64,000 nt of DNA from Sphaerotilus microaerophilus. Its GTDB lineage: Bacteria > Pseudomonadota > Gammaproteobacteria > Burkholderiales > Burkholderiaceae_C. The stretch covers positions 5,394,001 through 5,458,000 of the forward strand of contig NZ_AP025730.1 in the NCBI RefSeq assembly GCF_023734135.1. Reading direction: 5' to 3'. Position numbers and translations under genes: made by a program. Position 1 is the first letter of the stretch, and every line of letters starts with the position of its first letter. Shown here piece after piece: positions 24,394-34,416 of the stretch. Under the pieces are notes generated by a model, which did not search any database, had not been told where the DNA came from, and saw only the letters and a program-made list of their open reading frames with translations.

Positions 24394-26952
24394 ATGGAAT
24401 TCCCCGTCACCTTCACGCGCCGCGATTTCGTCAAGCACAAGGCGGCCGCCGCTGCCGCCACCGCCGCGGGCGTGGCCTTGCCCGAGGCCTACGCGCAAAC
24501 GGCCGCGGCCTCCGACGGCATCCGCTGGGACAAGGGCGCCTGCCGCTACTGCGGCACCGGCTGCGGCGTGCTGGTGGGCGTCAAGGACGGGCGCATCGTC
24601 GCCACCCAGGGCGACCCGGACGCGCCGGTCAACAAGGGCCTGAACTGCATCAAGGGCTACTTCCTGGCCAAGATCCAGTACGGCCAGGACCGCCTGACCA
24701 AGCCGCTTCTGCGCATGAAGGACGGCAAGTTCGACAAGGCCGGCGAGTTCCAGCCGATCAGCTGGGACCAGGCCTTCGACATCATGGCCGAGAAGGTCAA
24801 GACCACGCTGAAGGACCCCAACCAGGGCGCGCGCGGCGTGGCGATGTTCGGCTCCGGCCAGTGGACCGTGTTCGAGGGCTATGCCGCCGCCAAGCTCTGG
24901 AAGGCCGGCCTGCGCACCAACAGCCTGGACCCGAATGCGCGCCACTGCATGGCCAGCGCCGTGGCCGGCTTCATGCGCACCTTCGGCATCGACGAGCCGA
25001 TGGGCTGCTATGACGACGCCGAGCACGCCGACGCCTTCGTGCTCTGGGGCTCGAACATGGCCGAGATGCACCCGATCCTCTGGTCGCGCATCACCAACCG
25101 GCGCCTGAGCGCCAAGCACGTCAAGCTGCACGTGCTGTCCACCTTCACGCACCGCAGCTGCGAGCTGGCCGACAACGAGTTGATCTTCAAGCCGCAGAGC
25201 GACCTGGCGATCCTCAATTACATCTGCAACTACATCATCCAGAACAAGGCGGTCAACGAGGCCTTCGTGAAGAAGAACGTCGGCTTCTTCAAGGGCGTCA
25301 CCGACATCGGTTACGGCCTGCGCCCCAATCACCCGCTGGAAGTGGCTGCCGGCAACAACGGCTACATGGGTGCGGACGGCAAGCCCAAGGGCGACCCGAA
25401 CAAGCACACGCCGATCAGCTTCGACGACTTCGCCGCCTTCGTCTCCGAGTACACCCTGGACAAGGCGCACGAGATCTCCGGCGTGCCCAAGGACAAGCTG
25501 GAAGCGCTGGCCAAGGCCTACGCCGACCCGAAGACCAAGGTGACGTCCTACTGGACCATGGGCTTCAACCAGCACACCCGGGGCACCTGGGTGAACAACA
25601 TGATCTACAACGTCCACCTGCTGGTGGGCAAGATCTCCGAGCCTGGCAACAGCCCCTTCTCGCTCACCGGCCAGCCCAGCGCCTGCGGCACCGCGCGCGA
25701 GGTCGGCACCTTCGCGCACCGCCTGCCGGCCGACATGGTGGTGACCAACCCGAAGCACCGCGCCGAGAGCGAGAAGCTCTGGAACCTGCCGGCCGGCACG
25801 ATCCCTGACTGGGTGGGCTACCACGCCGTGCTGCAAAGCCGCATGGCCAAGGACGGCAAGATCGGCTTCCTCTGGACCAGCACGACCAACAACATGCAGG
25901 CCGGGCCGAACATCAACCAGGAAACCTATCCTGGCTGGCGCAACCCGAAGTGCTTCACCGTGGTCTCGGACGCCTACCCGACGGTCTCGGCCATGGCCGC
26001 CGACCTGATCCTGCCCTGCGCGATGTGGATGGAGAAGGAAGGCATGTTCGGCAACGCCGAGCGCCGCGGCCAGATGTGGCGCCAGCAGGTCAAGGCGCCG
26101 GGCGATGCGAAGTCCGACCTGTGGCAGTACATCGAGTTCTCCAAGCGCTTCAAGACCGATGAGGTCTGGCCGGCCGAACTGCTCGACAAGAACCCGCAGT
26201 ACAAGGGCAAGACGCTCTACGAGGTGCTGTACGCCAACGGCCAGGTGAACAAGTTCGGCCTCGCCGAACTCGCCAAGGTCAACGGCCATGCGATCCCGAA
26301 CTACAGCAATGCCGAGTCGGAGGCCTTCGGTTTCTACCTGCAGAAGGGCCTGTTCGAGGAGTACGCCAGCTTCGGCCGCGGCCACGCCCACGACCTGGCG
26401 GACTTCGACGTCTATCACAAGGTGCGCGGCATGCGCTGGCCGGTGGTGAACGGCAAGGAAACCCTGTGGCGCTTCCGCGAGGGCTATGACCCCTACGTGA
26501 AGGCCGGCGAGGGCGTGAAGTTCTACGGCTACCCAGACGGCAAGGCCAAGATCTTCGCCCTGCCCTACCAGCCGGCCGCCGAGATGCCCGACGCCGAGTA
26601 CGACCTCTGGCTGTGCACCGGCCGCGTGCTGGAGCACTGGCACACCGGCACGATGACGCGCCGCGTGCCCGAGCTGTACAAGGCCTTCCCCGACGCCGTG
26701 GTGTGGATGCACCCCAAGGACGCCGAGAAGCGCGGCATGAAGCACGGCGACGCTGTCAAGGCGGTCACGCGGCGCGGCGAGATCGCCCTGCGCGTGAACA
26801 CCCGCGGACGCAACAAGGTGCCCGAGGGCCTGGTGTTCATCCCCTTCTTCGACGAGCACCGCCTGGTCAACAAGCTCACGCTGGACGCGACCTGCCCGAT
26901 CTCGAAGGAAACCGACTTCAAGAAGTGCGCCGTCAAGGTCGTCAAGGCTTGA
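24394..26952 (+). CDS. napA: NapA, periplasmic nitrate reductase catalytic subunit
   Basis: An 852-residue molybdopterin enzyme reducing nitrate to nitrite in the periplasm. It has a twin-arginine signal ([16 protein letters not shown], ending near AYA-Q) and the [4Fe-4S] cluster motif [14 protein letters not shown] with a later Cys in LNCIKGYF. The Mo-coordinating Cys is in [13 protein letters not shown]. Conserved MGFNQHTRG and [20 protein letters not shown] confirm NapA over assimilatory NasA. Length is typical. A repeat element separates it from napG. Confidence 0.97.
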   Translation: MEFPVTFTRRDFVKHKAAAAAATAAGVALPEAYAQTAAASDGIRWDKGACRYCGTGCGVLVGVKDGRIVATQGDPDAPVNKGLNCIKGYFLAKIQYGQDRLTKPLLRMKDGKFDKAGEFQPISWDQAFDIMAEKVKTTLKDPNQGARGVAMFGSGQWTVFEGYAAAKLWKAGLRTNSLDPNARHCMASAVAGFMRTFGIDEPMGCYDDAEHADAFVLWGSNMAEMHPILWSRITNRRLSAKHVKLHVLSTFTHRSCELADNELIFKPQSDLAILNYICNYIIQNKAVNEAFVKKNVGFFKGVTDIGYGLRPNHPLEVAAGNNGYMGADGKPKGDPNKHTPISFDDFAAFVSEYTLDKAHEISGVPKDKLEALAKAYADPKTKVTSYWTMGFNQHTRGTWVNNMIYNVHLLVGKISEPGNSPFSLTGQPSACGTAREVGTFAHRLPADMVVTNPKHRAESEKLWNLPAGTIPDWVGYHAVLQSRMAKDGKIGFLWTSTTNNMQAGPNINQETYPGWRNPKCFTVVSDAYPTVSAMAADLILPCAMWMEKEGMFGNAERRGQMWRQQVKAPGDAKSDLWQYIEFSKRFKTDEVWPAELLDKNPQYKGKTLYEVLYANGQVNKFGLAELAKVNGHAIPNYSNAESEAFGFYLQKGLFEEYASFGRGHAHDLADFDVYHKVRGMRWPVVNGKETLWRFREGYDPYVKAGEGVKFYGYPDGKAKIFALPYQPAAEMPDAEYDLWLCTGRVLEHWHTGTMTRRVPELYKAFPDAVVWMHPKDAEKRGMKHGDAVKAVTRRGEIALRVNTRGRNKVPEGLVFIPFFDEHRLVNKLTLDATCPISKETDFKKCAVKVVKA

Positions 26953-26970
26953 CTGACGACCACCCCCGAA

Positions 26971-27036
26971 GCGGCTGACGCCGCTCCCCCTCAAGGGGGC
27001 GCCACCAGTGGACCGGCACAGCCGGATCCACGGTGG
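26971..27036 (+). repeat. Intergenic repeat, copy A (inverted copy at 30024-30087)
   Basis: Two nested hairpins: GCGGCtgacGCCGC followed by CCCCCtcaaGGGGG, then GTGGACCGGC-acaGCCGGATCCAC. The same unit occurs in reverse orientation at 30024-30087 with only a few differences. It lies between napA and napG and could act as an mRNA-stabilising or attenuating structure. Confidence 0.8.
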
Positions 27037-27105
27037 CCGCTGGATGAATGCCAGCGGGTGCGTCGAAGCGCGCAGCGTCCTTTGCACCTGTCCCAGGAGA
27101 GAGTC

Positions 27106-27972
27106 GTGTCCACGCCGGATGCCCGGGCGCGCGAGCGCCGGCAGTTCATCCTCGATTCGGCCCGCATGGTCTGCGGGGTCGGTGCCGCGGGCCTGGGCCT
27201 GGGGTTGCTGGCCCGCGATGCGCGCTCGAACCCGCCGATGGCGGTGCGCCCGCCCGGCGCACTGCACGAGGTCGACTTCCTGGGCGCCTGCGTGCGCTGC
27301 GGGCTGTGCGTGCGCGACTGCCCCTACGACATCCTCAAGCTTGCCACGCCCGAGGAGGCGGTGGCCAACGGCACGCCCTACTTCATCGCGCGGCAGAAGC
27401 CCTGCGAGATGTGCGTGGACGTGCCCTGCGTGAAGGCCTGCCCCACCGGCGCGCTCGACCCGAAGCTCACCGACATCAACCGGGCCCAGATGGGCCTGGC
27501 GGTGCTGGTGGACCAGGAGAACTGCCTGAACTTCCTCGGGCTGCGCTGCGACATCTGCTACCGCGTCTGCCCGGTGATCGACAAGGCGATCACGCTGGAC
27601 CTGTCCAGCAACGCCCGCACCGGCAAGCACGCCCTGTTCATCCCGGTGGTGCATTCGGACGCCTGCACCGGCTGCGGCAAGTGCGAGAAGAGTTGCCCGC
27701 TGGAGGTGGCCGCGATCAAGGTCTACCCGCGCGAGCTGGCCAAGGGCGAGCCCAACAAGCACTATCGGCTCGGCTGGATCGAGAAGGAAAAGGCTGGCGG
27801 CAGCCTGGTGGCCCCCGACGTGGAGCACCAGTACAACCTGCCCGAGGGCCTGCGCTACGAGCAGGGCCGCGGCCTGCTGCGCGATGAGGCGGCGTCAGGT
27901 GCCAGTGCAGCGCCTTCACCGGGGCAGGCCCCCGTCGGGCTGCCCAAAGCGCTGCAGGGAGACAAGCTGTGA
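27106..27972 (+). CDS. napG: NapG, periplasmic ferredoxin-type quinol dehydrogenase subunit
   Basis: A 288-residue iron-sulfur protein with a twin-arginine-like signal ([21 protein letters not shown]). It has four [4Fe-4S] motifs: [35 protein letters not shown] and [12 protein letters not shown]. With NapH it passes electrons from quinol toward NapB/NapA. The GTG at 27106 follows AGGAGAGA; a longer start would include non-coding leader. The stop overlaps napH as GTGA. Confidence 0.93.
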   Translation: MSTPDARARERRQFILDSARMVCGVGAAGLGLGLLARDARSNPPMAVRPPGALHEVDFLGACVRCGLCVRDCPYDILKLATPEEAVANGTPYFIARQKPCEMCVDVPCVKACPTGALDPKLTDINRAQMGLAVLVDQENCLNFLGLRCDICYRVCPVIDKAITLDLSSNARTGKHALFIPVVHSDACTGCGKCEKSCPLEVAAIKVYPRELAKGEPNKHYRLGWIEKEKAGGSLVAPDVEHQYNLPEGLRYEQGRGLLRDEAASGASAAPSPGQAPVGLPKALQGDKL

Positions 27973-28922
27973 GCGCCGCCAAGTTTCCTGCCACCAAGCC
28001 CACTGCCATCAAGCCCCGCATCGGCGCCGAGGCCCTCGAAGCCAAGGGCTGGTGGGCCACCCACCGCCTGCTGATCGCGCGCCGCACCAGCCAGCTCGGC
28101 ATCTTGCTGCTCTTCCTGGCCGGCCCCTGGTTCGGCTGGTGGATCGTCAAGGGCAACCTGGCCTCCAGCCTGACGCTGGGCGTGCTGCCGCTGACCGACC
28201 CCTACGTCTTCCTGCAGTCGCTGCTGGCCGGCAAGGCCCCGCAGCGCACGGCGCTGATCGGCACCCTGATCGTGCTGGCCTTCTACCTGCTGGTGGGCGG
28301 GCGCAGCTTCTGCTCCTGGGTCTGCCCGATCAATCCGGTGACCGACCTCGCCGCCTGGCTGCGCCAGCGCTACGGCATCCGCGGCAGCGCGCGCGTCTCG
28401 CGCAACCTGCGCTATGCGCTGCTCGCCATGACCGGCGTGGTGGCCCTGGTCACCGGCAGCATCGCCTGGGAGCTGGTGAACCCGGTGTCGATGCTGCAGC
28501 GCGGGCTGATCTTCGGCCTGGGCGCGACCTGGGCGGTGGTGCTGGCGATCTTCCTGTTCGACCTGTTCGTGATGCAGCGCGGCTGGTGTGGCCACCTCTG
28601 CCCGGTGGGCGCCTTCTACAGCCTGATCGGCCGCGCCAGCGTGCTGCGCGTGGCTGCAACCAGGCGAGAGGCCTGCAACGACTGCGCCGACTGCTACGCC
28701 ATCTGCCCCGAGCCGCTGGTCATCAAGCCCGCGCTGAAGGGCGTGGCTGGCGCCGGCCCGGTGATCACCGCCCCGGAGTGCACCAACTGCGGCCGCTGCA
28801 TCGACATCTGCTCCAAGGACGTCTTCCACTATGGCAGCCGCTGGGCCAGCAGCCCCGACGGCGCCGGCACCCGGCACATTCCCATCCAGCCCGTCGGCAG
28901 TGGCACGACGGGCGGCCGCTGA
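27969..28922 (+). CDS. napH: NapH, membrane ferredoxin-type quinol dehydrogenase subunit
   Basis: A 317-residue inner-membrane protein with about four helices, two CX3CP motifs facing the cytoplasm ([21 protein letters not shown]) and two [4Fe-4S] sites near the C-terminus ([24 protein letters not shown]). NapGH forms a quinol dehydrogenase used in place of, or alongside, NapC. Starts with GTG in a four-base overlap with napG, indicating translational coupling. Confidence 0.93.
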   Translation: MSAAKFPATKPTAIKPRIGAEALEAKGWWATHRLLIARRTSQLGILLLFLAGPWFGWWIVKGNLASSLTLGVLPLTDPYVFLQSLLAGKAPQRTALIGTLIVLAFYLLVGGRSFCSWVCPINPVTDLAAWLRQRYGIRGSARVSRNLRYALLAMTGVVALVTGSIAWELVNPVSMLQRGLIFGLGATWAVVLAIFLFDLFVMQRGWCGHLCPVGAFYSLIGRASVLRVAATRREACNDCADCYAICPEPLVIKPALKGVAGAGPVITAPECTNCGRCIDICSKDVFHYGSRWASSPDGAGTRHIPIQPVGSGTTGGR

Positions 28923-29005
28923 GGCGGCGCATGCCAGACCACGACGATCACCCCTCCCGATCCGCACGAAGCGACGACGACGAACGAACAAAGAAAGGAC
29001 CTGAA

Positions 29006-29446
29006 ATGAGCAAGTCCCTCACCCTCCTGATGGCCGCGGCCGTGGCCGCTGGCGTGTTCGGCTGCGCGCAGTTCGCCGGCGTGAACTCGCTGCGTGGCGA
29101 AGACGCCGCCACCATCGACAAGGCACCGGCCGAGCAGAAGCTCTACGCCGGCAAGCGCCCGGGCAGCGGCGCCCCCATTGCCCGCACCTTCAAGGAGCAG
29201 CCGCCGCTGGTGCCTCACGCGATCGAGAACTTCGACGAGATCACCAACGAGGAGAACCAGTGCCTCGAATGCCACAGCCCGGCCAATGCGCCGAAGAAGG
29301 CCGCACCGAAGATCGGTGACAGCCACCTGACCGTGGCGGCGGCGGTGCGCATGGAGCGCTACCAGTGCAACAGCTGCCACGTGCCGCAGGTGGATGCCAA
29401 GCCGCTGGTGACCAACACCTTCTCGGGCAACGTCGCCGCGAAGTGA
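29006..29446 (+). CDS. napB: NapB, diheme cytochrome c subunit of Nap
   Basis: A 146-residue periplasmic diheme cytochrome delivering electrons to NapA. The signal ends near FGCAQFAG and may be lipid-modified (VFGC). The two heme motifs are QCLECHSPANAPKKAAPK and QCNSCHVPQVDAKPLV, with the NapB spacing and the upstream His in PLVPHAIENF. The ATG at 29006 has AAAGGA 6 bases upstream. It is the last gene of napDAGHB; no napC, napE or napF follows. Confidence 0.95.
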   Translation: MSKSLTLLMAAAVAAGVFGCAQFAGVNSLRGEDAATIDKAPAEQKLYAGKRPGSGAPIARTFKEQPPLVPHAIENFDEITNEENQCLECHSPANAPKKAAPKIGDSHLTVAAAVRMERYQCNSCHVPQVDAKPLVTNTFSGNVAAK

Positions 29447-29574
29447 TTGAAGCGGCCGGCCGTAGGGTTCACCGCAGGCCAGCCACTTTTGCGTCATGAC
29501 GGCACTGGCGGGCTGGGCGCCCGACCGGTGCTGCGGTCATGCCCATCGCGCGGCCGACCAGCGCCGGCCTGTCG

Positions 29575-29928
29575 TCACTCGGTGACGACCACCTCGCCCT
29601 TCATCTCCGGATGCGGGCCGCACTCGTAGGGGTAGCGCCCCGGACGGTCGAAGCGCCGCTCCCAGGCGTCGTCGGGAAAGAGCCGCTCGGACTCGCTGCC
29701 CTGGGGCCCGAGGAACCGCACCGAGTGGGTGGTGCGCTTCTCGCGGTTGACCCAGCGCACGATGCTGCCTGCTTTCACGGTGACAGAGGCGGGCAGGTAC
29801 TGATAGTCGCGGATCTCGACCACGACCACCGCCGCCGCAGGTTCAGCCGCGGCGGCGACAGCGTGCAGGACACCCGCCCCCACGGCCAGGAGGGCCGTGC
29901 ACAGGCGTCGACGGTTCAGCGGGGGCAT
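29575..29928 (-). CDS. Cupredoxin-domain periplasmic protein
   Basis: A 117-residue exported small blue-copper-type protein. The signal peptide covers about residues 1-28. The type 1 copper ligands are visible: His in KRTTHSVRF, then Cys, His and Met in YECGPHPEMKG. The ATG at 29928 has GGAGAA 5-6 bases upstream. It lies downstream of the nirSTB genes on the same strand and could be an electron donor to NirS or NosZ. It is smaller than azurin and not a standard pseudoazurin. Confidence 0.85.
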   Translation of the reverse strand: MPPLNRRRLCTALLAVGAGVLHAVAAAAEPAAAVVVVEIRDYQYLPASVTVKAGSIVRWVNREKRTTHSVRFLGPQGSESERLFPDDAWERRFDRPGRYPYECGPHPEMKGEVVVTE

Positions 29929-30023
29929 GGAAGTTCTCCGGGTTCTGAAACGGAAAACGGCTGGCAGACCCGGGGGTCGCCAGCCGAAGAGTCCCTGCGT
30001 TGAACTGCGATCACGCCAAGCAG

Positions 30024-30087
30024 CCACCGTGGATCCGGCTTTGCCGGTCCACAGGTTGCGCCCCCTGGGGGGAGCGGCGTGAGCCGC
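30024..30087 (-). repeat. Intergenic repeat, copy B (inverted relative to 26971-27036)
   Basis: On the minus strand it reads GCGGCtcacGCCGC, CCCCC-aGGGGG and GTGGACCGGCaaaGCCGGATCCAC, nearly identical to copy A. It lies 9 bases beyond the stop of the cytochrome c-552 gene and may terminate or stabilise the nirSTB transcript. Confidence 0.8.
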
Positions 30088-30095
30088 AACGGGGC

Positions 30096-30962
30096 TTACT
30101 GTTTCGCAGCAGTGATGTCGCCCTTGGTGTCGATGCCCAGGGTGTAGCCCAGGGAGACATGGTGGTAACGGCCGGTGGCCCAGTCGTCGTGGATGGCGAA
30201 GCCGAAGTTCACCGCCTTGCCCGCGGCCAGGGCGACGTCGCCCTCACCGCCAGCGAGCTTGCGGGTGAAGACCACCACCCACTCGTCGCCCTTCTTCTCA
30301 CCCTTGGCTTCGACCAGCGCCTTGCCGCCTTCCATCACGCGCTTGTCGGCCACGTAGCCGTCGAACTTGCCGCCCTTGCTGGTCCACTGCAGCAGGTCAT
30401 AGAACTTGCCGCCGGCGACGTTGCCGTCCTTGATGTACTTGGTCTTCTTGTCGTCCTTGGCGTCCGGCATCGTGCGGGCGTCGTTGTGGCAGGTTTCCCA
30501 GCAGCCGGAGAGGTTGGCGCCGGGCACCTTGTTGTCCTCCAGCATGAAGGCCAGCTTGACCTGGTTGTCCTTGTCCATCTTGTCGCCACCGGCCGCGGCG
30601 GGCTGCTTCCAGCTGAAGCGCATGTACAGGTTGCTGCCGTCGTGGGCGGCCTGCACGTTCACGGCGATGGAGGCGGCCTTGCCCTTGATCGGCTTGGGTT
30701 CGAGCTTCTGGCCGCTGGCCATCTTCTTGCCCATGTCGGCCGTTTCCTCGTCATGGCAGCTCGCGCAGGTCTCGCCCTTCTTGAGCGCGCGCGCGCCACC
30801 GTGCTCGGTGCCCTTGGTGATCCACTCCATCGGCGACGTGCCGGGGTAGAAGGCGGTGACCTTGCGGGCGGGCACCTTGCTCCAGTCCGGAGCGGCGGCG
30901 AAAGCGGAGCCAGCGCCGAGCACGAGGGCGGCGGCGGCCAGGGCGATGCGGGTCATTTGCAT
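30096..30962 (-). CDS. nirB: Cytochrome c-552 (NirB-type) with EB_dh heme-binding domain
   Basis: A 288-residue periplasmic diheme cytochrome, signal peptide ending near AFAAAPDWS. Heme motifs are CASCHDEETADMG and the spaced CWETCHNDARTMP (CX3CH). The rest matches the ethylbenzene-dehydrogenase-type heme-binding domain found in cytochrome c-552 of Pseudomonas stutzeri nirSTB operons (the nirB there is not the NADH nitrite reductase). Probably an electron carrier for NirS. AAAGGA lies 9 bases upstream of the ATG. Third in the nirS-nirT-nirB order. Confidence 0.82.
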   Translation of the reverse strand: MQMTRIALAAAALVLGAGSAFAAAPDWSKVPARKVTAFYPGTSPMEWITKGTEHGGARALKKGETCASCHDEETADMGKKMASGQKLEPKPIKGKAASIAVNVQAAHDGSNLYMRFSWKQPAAAGGDKMDKDNQVKLAFMLEDNKVPGANLSGCWETCHNDARTMPDAKDDKKTKYIKDGNVAGGKFYDLLQWTSKGGKFDGYVADKRVMEGGKALVEAKGEKKGDEWVVVFTRKLAGGEGDVALAAGKAVNFGFAIHDDWATGRYHHVSLGYTLGIDTKGDITAAKQ

Positions 30963-31077
30963 GGTGTCGGTCCTTTCAATGTTCGATCTTCGCGGGTGAT
31001 TCAACGCAGGCGATCCGAAGCCGTTGACCCCACCGGGCATGGCGAGGCCAACCACCTTCAGGCGGCGCCCGGAATCC

Positions 31078-31662
31078 TCACTCCTCTTCCTTCATGCCCT
31101 GGGGCTTGTGGTGTGCGATGCCCTTGTGGCAGTCGATGCAGGTATCGCCGTTCTTCTTGGCCATCTCGTGCGACTTCTTGGCACGCGGCTTCTGCCGCTC
31201 GGGATCCATGCTCGCCAGCGTGTGGCAGTTGCGGCACTCGAGCGACTCGTTGGCCTTCATGCGCGCCCACTCGCTTTCGGCGAGCTTCAGGCGCTTGGCC
31301 TCGAACTTCTCGCGCGTGTCGATGGTGCCCACCAGCTTGCCCCAGACCTCGCGCGACGCCTGGATCTTGCGCAGCATCTTCGGGCCCCATTCCTTGGGCA
31401 CGTGGCAGTCCGGGCAGGTCGCACGCACACCGGTGCGGTTGGTGTAGTGGATCGTGTTTTCCTTGTACTCGGCGTAGACGTTGTCGCGCATCTCATGGCA
31501 GCTGATGCAGAACGACTCCTTGTTGGTGGCTTCCAACGCGGTGTTGAAGCCACCCCAGAAGAGCACGCCGAGCACGATGCCGACCACGAGCAGGGTCAGC
31601 ACCGAGTATTTTGAACTGGGAGCACGAAGGCGCCCGATCAGGGAAGTGTTGTTGTCGCTCAC
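31078..31662 (-). CDS. nirT: NirT, NapC/NirT-family tetraheme cytochrome c
   Basis: A 194-residue membrane-anchored quinol dehydrogenase. One N-terminal helix ([20 protein letters not shown]) is followed by four heme motifs: [30 protein letters not shown] and [11 protein letters not shown]. The proteins take electrons from quinol and pass them to periplasmic reductases. Its position after nirS marks it as NirT; it might also serve Nap, which lacks napC here. 124 bases separate it from nirS. Confidence 0.92.
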   Translation of the reverse strand: MSDNNTSLIGRLRAPSSKYSVLTLLVVGIVLGVLFWGGFNTALEATNKESFCISCHEMRDNVYAEYKENTIHYTNRTGVRATCPDCHVPKEWGPKMLRKIQASREVWGKLVGTIDTREKFEAKRLKLAESEWARMKANESLECRNCHTLASMDPERQKPRAKKSHEMAKKNGDTCIDCHKGIAHHKPQGMKEEE

Positions 31663-31786
31663 TTGCAGATCCTCCAGATCCGTGGCCCTTGGTGGATGCG
31701 GGCAGCGCCACGATGGGCGCTGCCTGCCGTGAGCGCCGCCCTCGCGGCACTCACGTTGCGGCCGTGTCCAGCGGCCGCGCCAGCGG

Positions 31787-33466
31787 TCAGTAGACGTCGT
31801 GCTGGGTGTTGTAGACGTTGAACTTGCCGGTCGGCGTCACGATCGCGGGATCGGTGATCACCTTCTTGAGCTTCAGCGTCTTGTCGTCATAGATCACGAT
31901 CGCCGACTGGTCGGTCTTGCCGCCCCACAGGCTGATCCACACCTCGTCACCCGCCATGTTGTATTCCGGGTGGGTGGCGCGGCGCAGCGCCTTGGTCTGC
32001 GGCAGGCCGCTGTCCTGGGCCACGTTGAGCTTGACCGGCGCCTTGTTCAGGTCCTTCATGTCGTAGACATACACCGACTCGGCGTTCTCACGCTCGGGGT
32101 TCATCGGCATGTCGGCCCACAGGTGGGTGGACTTCGGGTGCGTCTTGACGAACAGGTTGCCCGCACCGCCGGTCTTCAGCTCCTGGACGACCTTCCAGTT
32201 GTACTGCTTGAACTTGGCGTCGGCCTTCTTCTCGGACGGCGTGGAGATCAGCGTGATCGCCGCATCGCCCAGGTGACCCGTGGCCCACACCGGCCCGTAG
32301 GTCGGGTGCACGAAGTTCGCGCCACGGCCCGGGTGCGGGATCTTCTTGGTGTCCACCAGGGCAGCGAGCTTGCCGGTCTTGGTGTCCACCGCAGCGATCT
32401 TGTGCGAGGCGTTGGCAGCGACCAGGAAGTAGCGCTTGGACTGGTCCCAGCCACCGTCGTGCAGGAACTTGGCCGACTCGATCGTCGTGGTCTTCAGGTT
32501 CTTGATGTCGCTGTAGTCCACCAGCATGATCTGGCCGGTTTCCTTGACGTTGACCACCCACTCCGGCTTGGTCATCGACGCCACGATCGAGGCCACGCGC
32601 GGCTCGGGGTGGTACTCGCCATCCACCGTGTTGCCGCGGGTCGAGACGATCTTCTTCGGCTCCAGCGTCTCGCCGTCCATGATCGAGTACTGGGGCGGCC
32701 AGTAGGTGCCACCGATCAGGTACTTGTCCTCGAAGCCCTTGAACTTGGAGGTGTCAACCGAGCGGGCATCGGCACCGAGCTTGACCGTGGCGACCGTCTT
32801 CGGCTCTTCGTACCACATGTCGATCAGCGTCACCAGGCCATCACGGCCGACGGTATAGATATAGCGGCCCGACGCCGAGAGGCGGGAGATGTGCACCGCG
32901 TAACCGGTGTCCAGGATCTTCCAGATCTGCTTGGTGTCGCCGTCCACCAGCGCCAGCTTGCCCGCGTCACGCAGCGTGATGGCGAAGATGTTCTTCAGGT
33001 TCACCTTGTTCATCTGCTTCTTGGGGCGCTGGTCCACGGGCACCAGCAGCTTCCACGAAGCCTGCATGTCTTTCAGGCCGAACTCGGGCGGCACGTCCGG
33101 CGTGCGCTGGATGTAGCGGGCCATGACGTTGATCTCCTCCTTGGTGAGGATGTCGTCATAGTTCACCATGCCGCCTTCGGTGCCCAGGGCGATGATCTTC
33201 TCAAGCCGGTTGGTGCCGAGCTTGAGCGTGCCGCCCTCGGTCACGTTCCCGTCCTTGTCCTTCTTGGACCAGTGCGGCTCCAGGTTCTTGCCGGTGGCGC
33301 CCTTGCGCAGCACGCCGTGGCAGCCTGCGCAGCGCTCGAAGTAGATCTTCTTGCCCACCTCGATTTCGGCCTGCGTCATCTCTGGCGCACCGGTCTGTGC
33401 CTGGGCCCCGGCCGCGAAGGTCGCCATCAGCGCCAGCGCCAGCCGAGTCAATGTCCTGGTTGTCAT
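31787..33466 (-). CDS. nirS: NirS, cytochrome cd1 nitrite reductase
   Basis: A 559-residue periplasmic enzyme reducing nitrite to NO. The signal peptide ends near AGAQA. The cytochrome c domain has Cys46, Cys49, His50 in CAGCHG, and the d1 propeller shows [13 protein letters not shown], the conserved catalytic-type His region in [14 protein letters not shown] and the C-terminal [10 protein letters not shown]. The ATG at 33466 has GGAG 8 bases upstream; longer frames run through the promoter. A perfect FNR-type box is 147 bases upstream. It is the only nitrite reductase in the window and the d1 synthesis genes are in a separate unit. Confidence 0.96.
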   Translation of the reverse strand: MTTRTLTRLALALMATFAAGAQAQTGAPEMTQAEIEVGKKIYFERCAGCHGVLRKGATGKNLEPHWSKKDKDGNVTEGGTLKLGTNRLEKIIALGTEGGMVNYDDILTKEEINVMARYIQRTPDVPPEFGLKDMQASWKLLVPVDQRPKKQMNKVNLKNIFAITLRDAGKLALVDGDTKQIWKILDTGYAVHISRLSASGRYIYTVGRDGLVTLIDMWYEEPKTVATVKLGADARSVDTSKFKGFEDKYLIGGTYWPPQYSIMDGETLEPKKIVSTRGNTVDGEYHPEPRVASIVASMTKPEWVVNVKETGQIMLVDYSDIKNLKTTTIESAKFLHDGGWDQSKRYFLVAANASHKIAAVDTKTGKLAALVDTKKIPHPGRGANFVHPTYGPVWATGHLGDAAITLISTPSEKKADAKFKQYNWKVVQELKTGGAGNLFVKTHPKSTHLWADMPMNPERENAESVYVYDMKDLNKAPVKLNVAQDSGLPQTKALRRATHPEYNMAGDEVWISLWGGKTDQSAIVIYDDKTLKLKKVITDPAIVTPTGKFNVYNTQHDVY

Positions 33467-33795
33467 CTCAACACTCCGTCTAGCGGGCCACGGATCTCGC
33501 GGCCCTTGCAGCACGAACGCCATCGTCTCACCTCGTTCCGATGGGCCCGGCGGGGGCTGCAGATCCTCGCCTTGAGCGTGCGCCATGTTCGATCTCAGGG
33601 GGGGGAGCGTCCTTGAACTGGTTCAAGACCCCGCCGGCTCAACGCAGGAGCAACAACTGCCTGTGGCACGGAAATTGATGACCATCATGTTTCGCCAGGA
33701 AGATACCACCATAGGTATATGGTTGATCGTGTGAACGCACACGCCCCGGGGATTTCGCCGCACAATGCAAGTATTCAATTACTTACTTTTAGTCA
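33467..33795. promoter_or_regulatory. Divergent control region between nirS and the tetR gene
   Basis: A 329-base gap without a gene. It contains the nirS FNR-type box at 33613-33626 and an AT-rich stretch next to tetR (33760-33795) that suits a promoter. An imperfectly spaced inverted repeat ATACC-ACCATA-GGTAT (33703-33718) could be a regulator site, but this is weak. Confidence 0.6.
33613..33626. promoter_or_regulatory. FNR/DNR-type box for nirS
   Basis: TTGAAC-TG-GTTCAA, a perfect palindrome, identical over 14 bases to the box upstream of nirC. It lies 147 bases upstream of the nirS start, implying a long leader or an upstream-binding activator. Confidence 0.8.
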
Positions 33796-34416
33796 ATGCC
33801 CCAGTCTCCTCCCCCTGGCTCCAGCCGCCAGCCCACCGGGGTGCGTCAGGCGGCCATCGTCGCCGCGGTGTTCCGGCTCGCCGGCGAGCGCAGCCCGGCC
33901 CACATCACCACCGGTGACATCGCGGCGGCGCTGGGCATCACCCAGGGCGCGGTGTTCAGGCACTTTCCCAGCAAGGAAGCGATCTGGCTGGCGGCCATGG
34001 GCTGGGTGCACGCCGAGCTGATGCGGCGCCTGGACGCCGCCGTGCAGCCGCCGGCCGGTGCACTGGATGCGCTTGCGGCGATGTTCCGGGCCCATGTGGA
34101 CTTCGTCACCGAGCACCCCGGCGTTCCGCGGGTGATCTTCCAGGAGCTGCAGCAGCCCGGTGACTCGCCAGTGAAGCAGGCTGTTCGCGGCCTGCTGCAG
34201 GACTACCGCCGCCTGTTGCAGCACCACCTCGCCCAGGCCGTGGCGAACGCGGAGGTGCCCGCCGACCTGGACCAGGACGCCGCCGCCACCCTCTTCATCG
34301 GCATCGTGCAGGGCCTGGTGATGCAGGCCCTGATCAGTGGCCAGCCCGCGCAAATGCCGGAGCAGGCCGCCCGTGTGCTGGCCCTTTACCTTCGCGGACT
34401 GCGAGAGCACTCATGA
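33796..34416 (+). CDS. TetR-family transcriptional regulator
   Basis: A 206-residue repressor-type regulator. The helix-turn-helix is in ITTGDIAAALGITQGAVFRHFPSKEAIW (about residues 36-63). The C-terminal ligand domain (MFRAHVDFVTEHPGVPRVIFQELQ) resembles the TetR group linked to efflux adaptors. The ATG at 33796 is the first Met of the frame. It overlaps the adaptor gene (ATGA), so it likely controls its own efflux operon. Divergent from nirS. Confidence 0.87.
   Translation: MPQSPPPGSSRQPTGVRQAAIVAAVFRLAGERSPAHITTGDIAAALGITQGAVFRHFPSKEAIWLAAMGWVHAELMRRLDAAVQPPAGALDALAAMFRAHVDFVTEHPGVPRVIFQELQQPGDSPVKQAVRGLLQDYRRLLQHHLAQAVANAEVPADLDQDAAATLFIGIVQGLVMQALISGQPAQMPEQAARVLALYLRGLREHS

Noticed and set aside
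24259..27828. A minus-strand frame of about 1,190 codons opposite napA and napG
   Set aside because: It is fully antisense to napDAG, has no recognisable domain, and its composition (repeated His, Val, Gly) fits a shadow of high-GC coding DNA.
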